Below, one piece after another: positions 63,901 to 64,000 of a DNA stretch of 64,000 nucleotides (position 1 is the first letter of the stretch; each line of letters opens with the position of its first letter). The translations under genes and the position numbers were made by a program. The stretch is taken from NCBI RefSeq assembly GCF_006385705.1, contig NZ_VFRQ01000005.1, forward strand, positions 186,001 to 250,000, in the 5' to 3' direction. Source of the stretch: Pontibacter mangrovi. Lineage in GTDB: Bacteria > Bacteroidota > Bacteroidia > Cytophagales > Hymenobacteraceae. Below the pieces are notes generated by a model. That model was not told the origin of the DNA and ran no database searches. It saw only the letters and a list, made by a program, of their open reading frames with translations.

Positions 63901-64000
63901 GTGGTATTATTGGCGGGACCATCAAATCGGCCAAGCGGATGTTTGCCAGCGGGGGCACCATTAACTCCACGGCAGGCGTGCCCACAGCTGGCCAGCTACA
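60906..64000 (+). CDS. Phage tail tape measure protein (partial, 3' end off the window)
   Basis: Opens MASVRQDHVQVKLEIDGNQG and remains open for 1,031 codons to the edge. N-terminal coiled coil to about residue 130, a TP901-type tape-measure core (TQEFEELRSQISQLTGASGE..., ISAEGMIAAIDQF), hydrophobic helices near residues 430-530, and a long charged coiled coil from about 590 to 960 (KKKSDGISAEQKKARDKAAE...). C-terminal part again hydrophobic (LQIATGIMAAVNVAKIIATP). It sets tail length, so a long non-contractile or contractile tail is expected. Confidence 0.92.
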   Translation, partial: MASVRQDHVQVKLEIDGNQGKTELDNLTRKQQLLNRELKEMRKGTQEYIDKNKELKEVDKRMSDLRGQLGITGMSTRQLTKYSKELNRELLDLTPGTESFINKSKELRQVNARLTEVRKEIKGVDDELEKSGGGFMGFAQKALAFTGIQMGVEAVVDSVISAGQAVIETTQEFEELRSQISQLTGASGEELDQLTVSVRSVAQTFDKDYNEVLVASNALSKQMGISQQESIDLIKQGFISGADASGEFLDQLREYPPHFKAAGISAEGMIAAIDQFTKLGVFADKGADVIKEFNLRISEQTPATQEALENAFGEQFTSKLFKGINDKSISTVQALKLISEGLSDTELTAAQTQTVIADVFGGPGEDVGIEVLKGLKDMKLSMDDVIDSGNIYTQQRLNLVRSAEDLAAAQNELTKSFEGGGNTLEVLTNDSLTFLYTLLVGLVGIFKEMFSPIAKIWNSLMGLAESAGLVSKEGNAAKSWAEGFTTVLNLLTIPLQLAYKAIGWLVTGLIDMARNSPVAMAQLRNLVSVVQTIFEVLSNAPAYVAAFGAAFTEGFSKVKNMVSAALSGDWDAVKADYASFGTDVSKAFEDAYNAEMQKAKQERQRQAEAEVAQAVEQEKKKSDGISAEQKKARDKAAEEARKQAEKEAKEREKLELEATKAIEDLKNELIQNEYDRKIAILQTNAQREIDQAKGTADQIAEQKRLIEEQLSRDVAAVEKARADDQKKLAEQTAREIQDIRNRYTLAGADLEVLRAEEALKSAIAQAGITGRYEMQRQAEDNLLAAKQNLLDQEYEIEMQALEQRAADKLQKDIETLELSGEDLKNYELEAEAALLSEKELLYADYLARKGEMNTQHVEQRNNNERAIDAQNLQYMQQATGAFFDFKQVANDREMAKLEKDKKRRLASLDSEYKAGKISKEQYEGQKSAIEANYDSKTRALKKKAAEDEKASKIADATMAGLLAVIKAAPNVPLQIATGIMAAVNVAKIIATPIPTFAKGGIIGGTIKSAKRMFASGGTINSTAGVPTAGQL

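Overview
The window looks like the chromosome of a Bacteroidota bacterium. Evidence: a SusC/SusD pair, Bacteroidota-type lipoproteins, DUF4468, TAnnTTTG promoter boxes and mostly weak Shine-Dalgarno sites. The word AAGTATA/TATACTT is very frequent in the first 23 kb, a habit I associate with Pontibacter-like Cytophagales (genus is an inference).

Positions 1 to about 23,090 are host chromosome. An RND efflux operon (partial pump plus adaptor, minus strand) is followed by a glycan-utilisation locus. That locus holds a GH109-type enzyme, a CBM9-like protein, an anomeric sugar-kinase-like phosphotransferase and a sugar nucleotidyltransferase (one minus-strand run), a LacI regulator, a lipoprotein formylglycine-generating enzyme, SusC, SusD, a DUF5077/DUF3472-like protein, a GH2 beta-galactosidase, a Cys-type sulfatase and a decayed GH95 fucosidase. 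Together they fit uptake and breakdown of a sulfated glycan rich in galactose and N-acetylhexosamine, once also fucose. A DoxX-like membrane protein closes the region.

Positions about 23,090 to 64,000 are a prophage that runs off the right edge. It begins with a tyrosine integrase and a lysogeny block (XRE repressor, DUF4468 protein, two small genes). From the repressor operator rightward come an early operon (HTH proteins, winged-helix replication-like protein, ASCH-like protein, C5 DNA methyltransferase), then tail/adhesin genes, lysozyme, protease-scaffold, capsid and a tube-like protein. An accessory block follows: Tad2-like anti-defence protein, ParB-like protein, a GT-A glycosyltransferase, tRNA-Trp, a minus-strand membrane gene, an MgsA C-terminal-domain protein and a RadC-like protein. 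Then come terminase, portal, connector, holin, u-spanin, chaperone-like genes and the tape measure (open at the edge).

The strongest unexplained structure is the phage's regulatory DNA. Eight sites share a GTCCT-type box exactly 27 bp ahead of a TAnnTTTG-like box, each just upstream of a gene, mostly late ones. A 21-bp iteron array at 38.03-38.19 kb carries the same CGTCC core. A second family of three near-identical upstream cassettes at 51-52.7 kb carries AGTATCAC words that recur in two hairpin loops. I propose these as two phage-specific regulons; all functional statements about them are inference.
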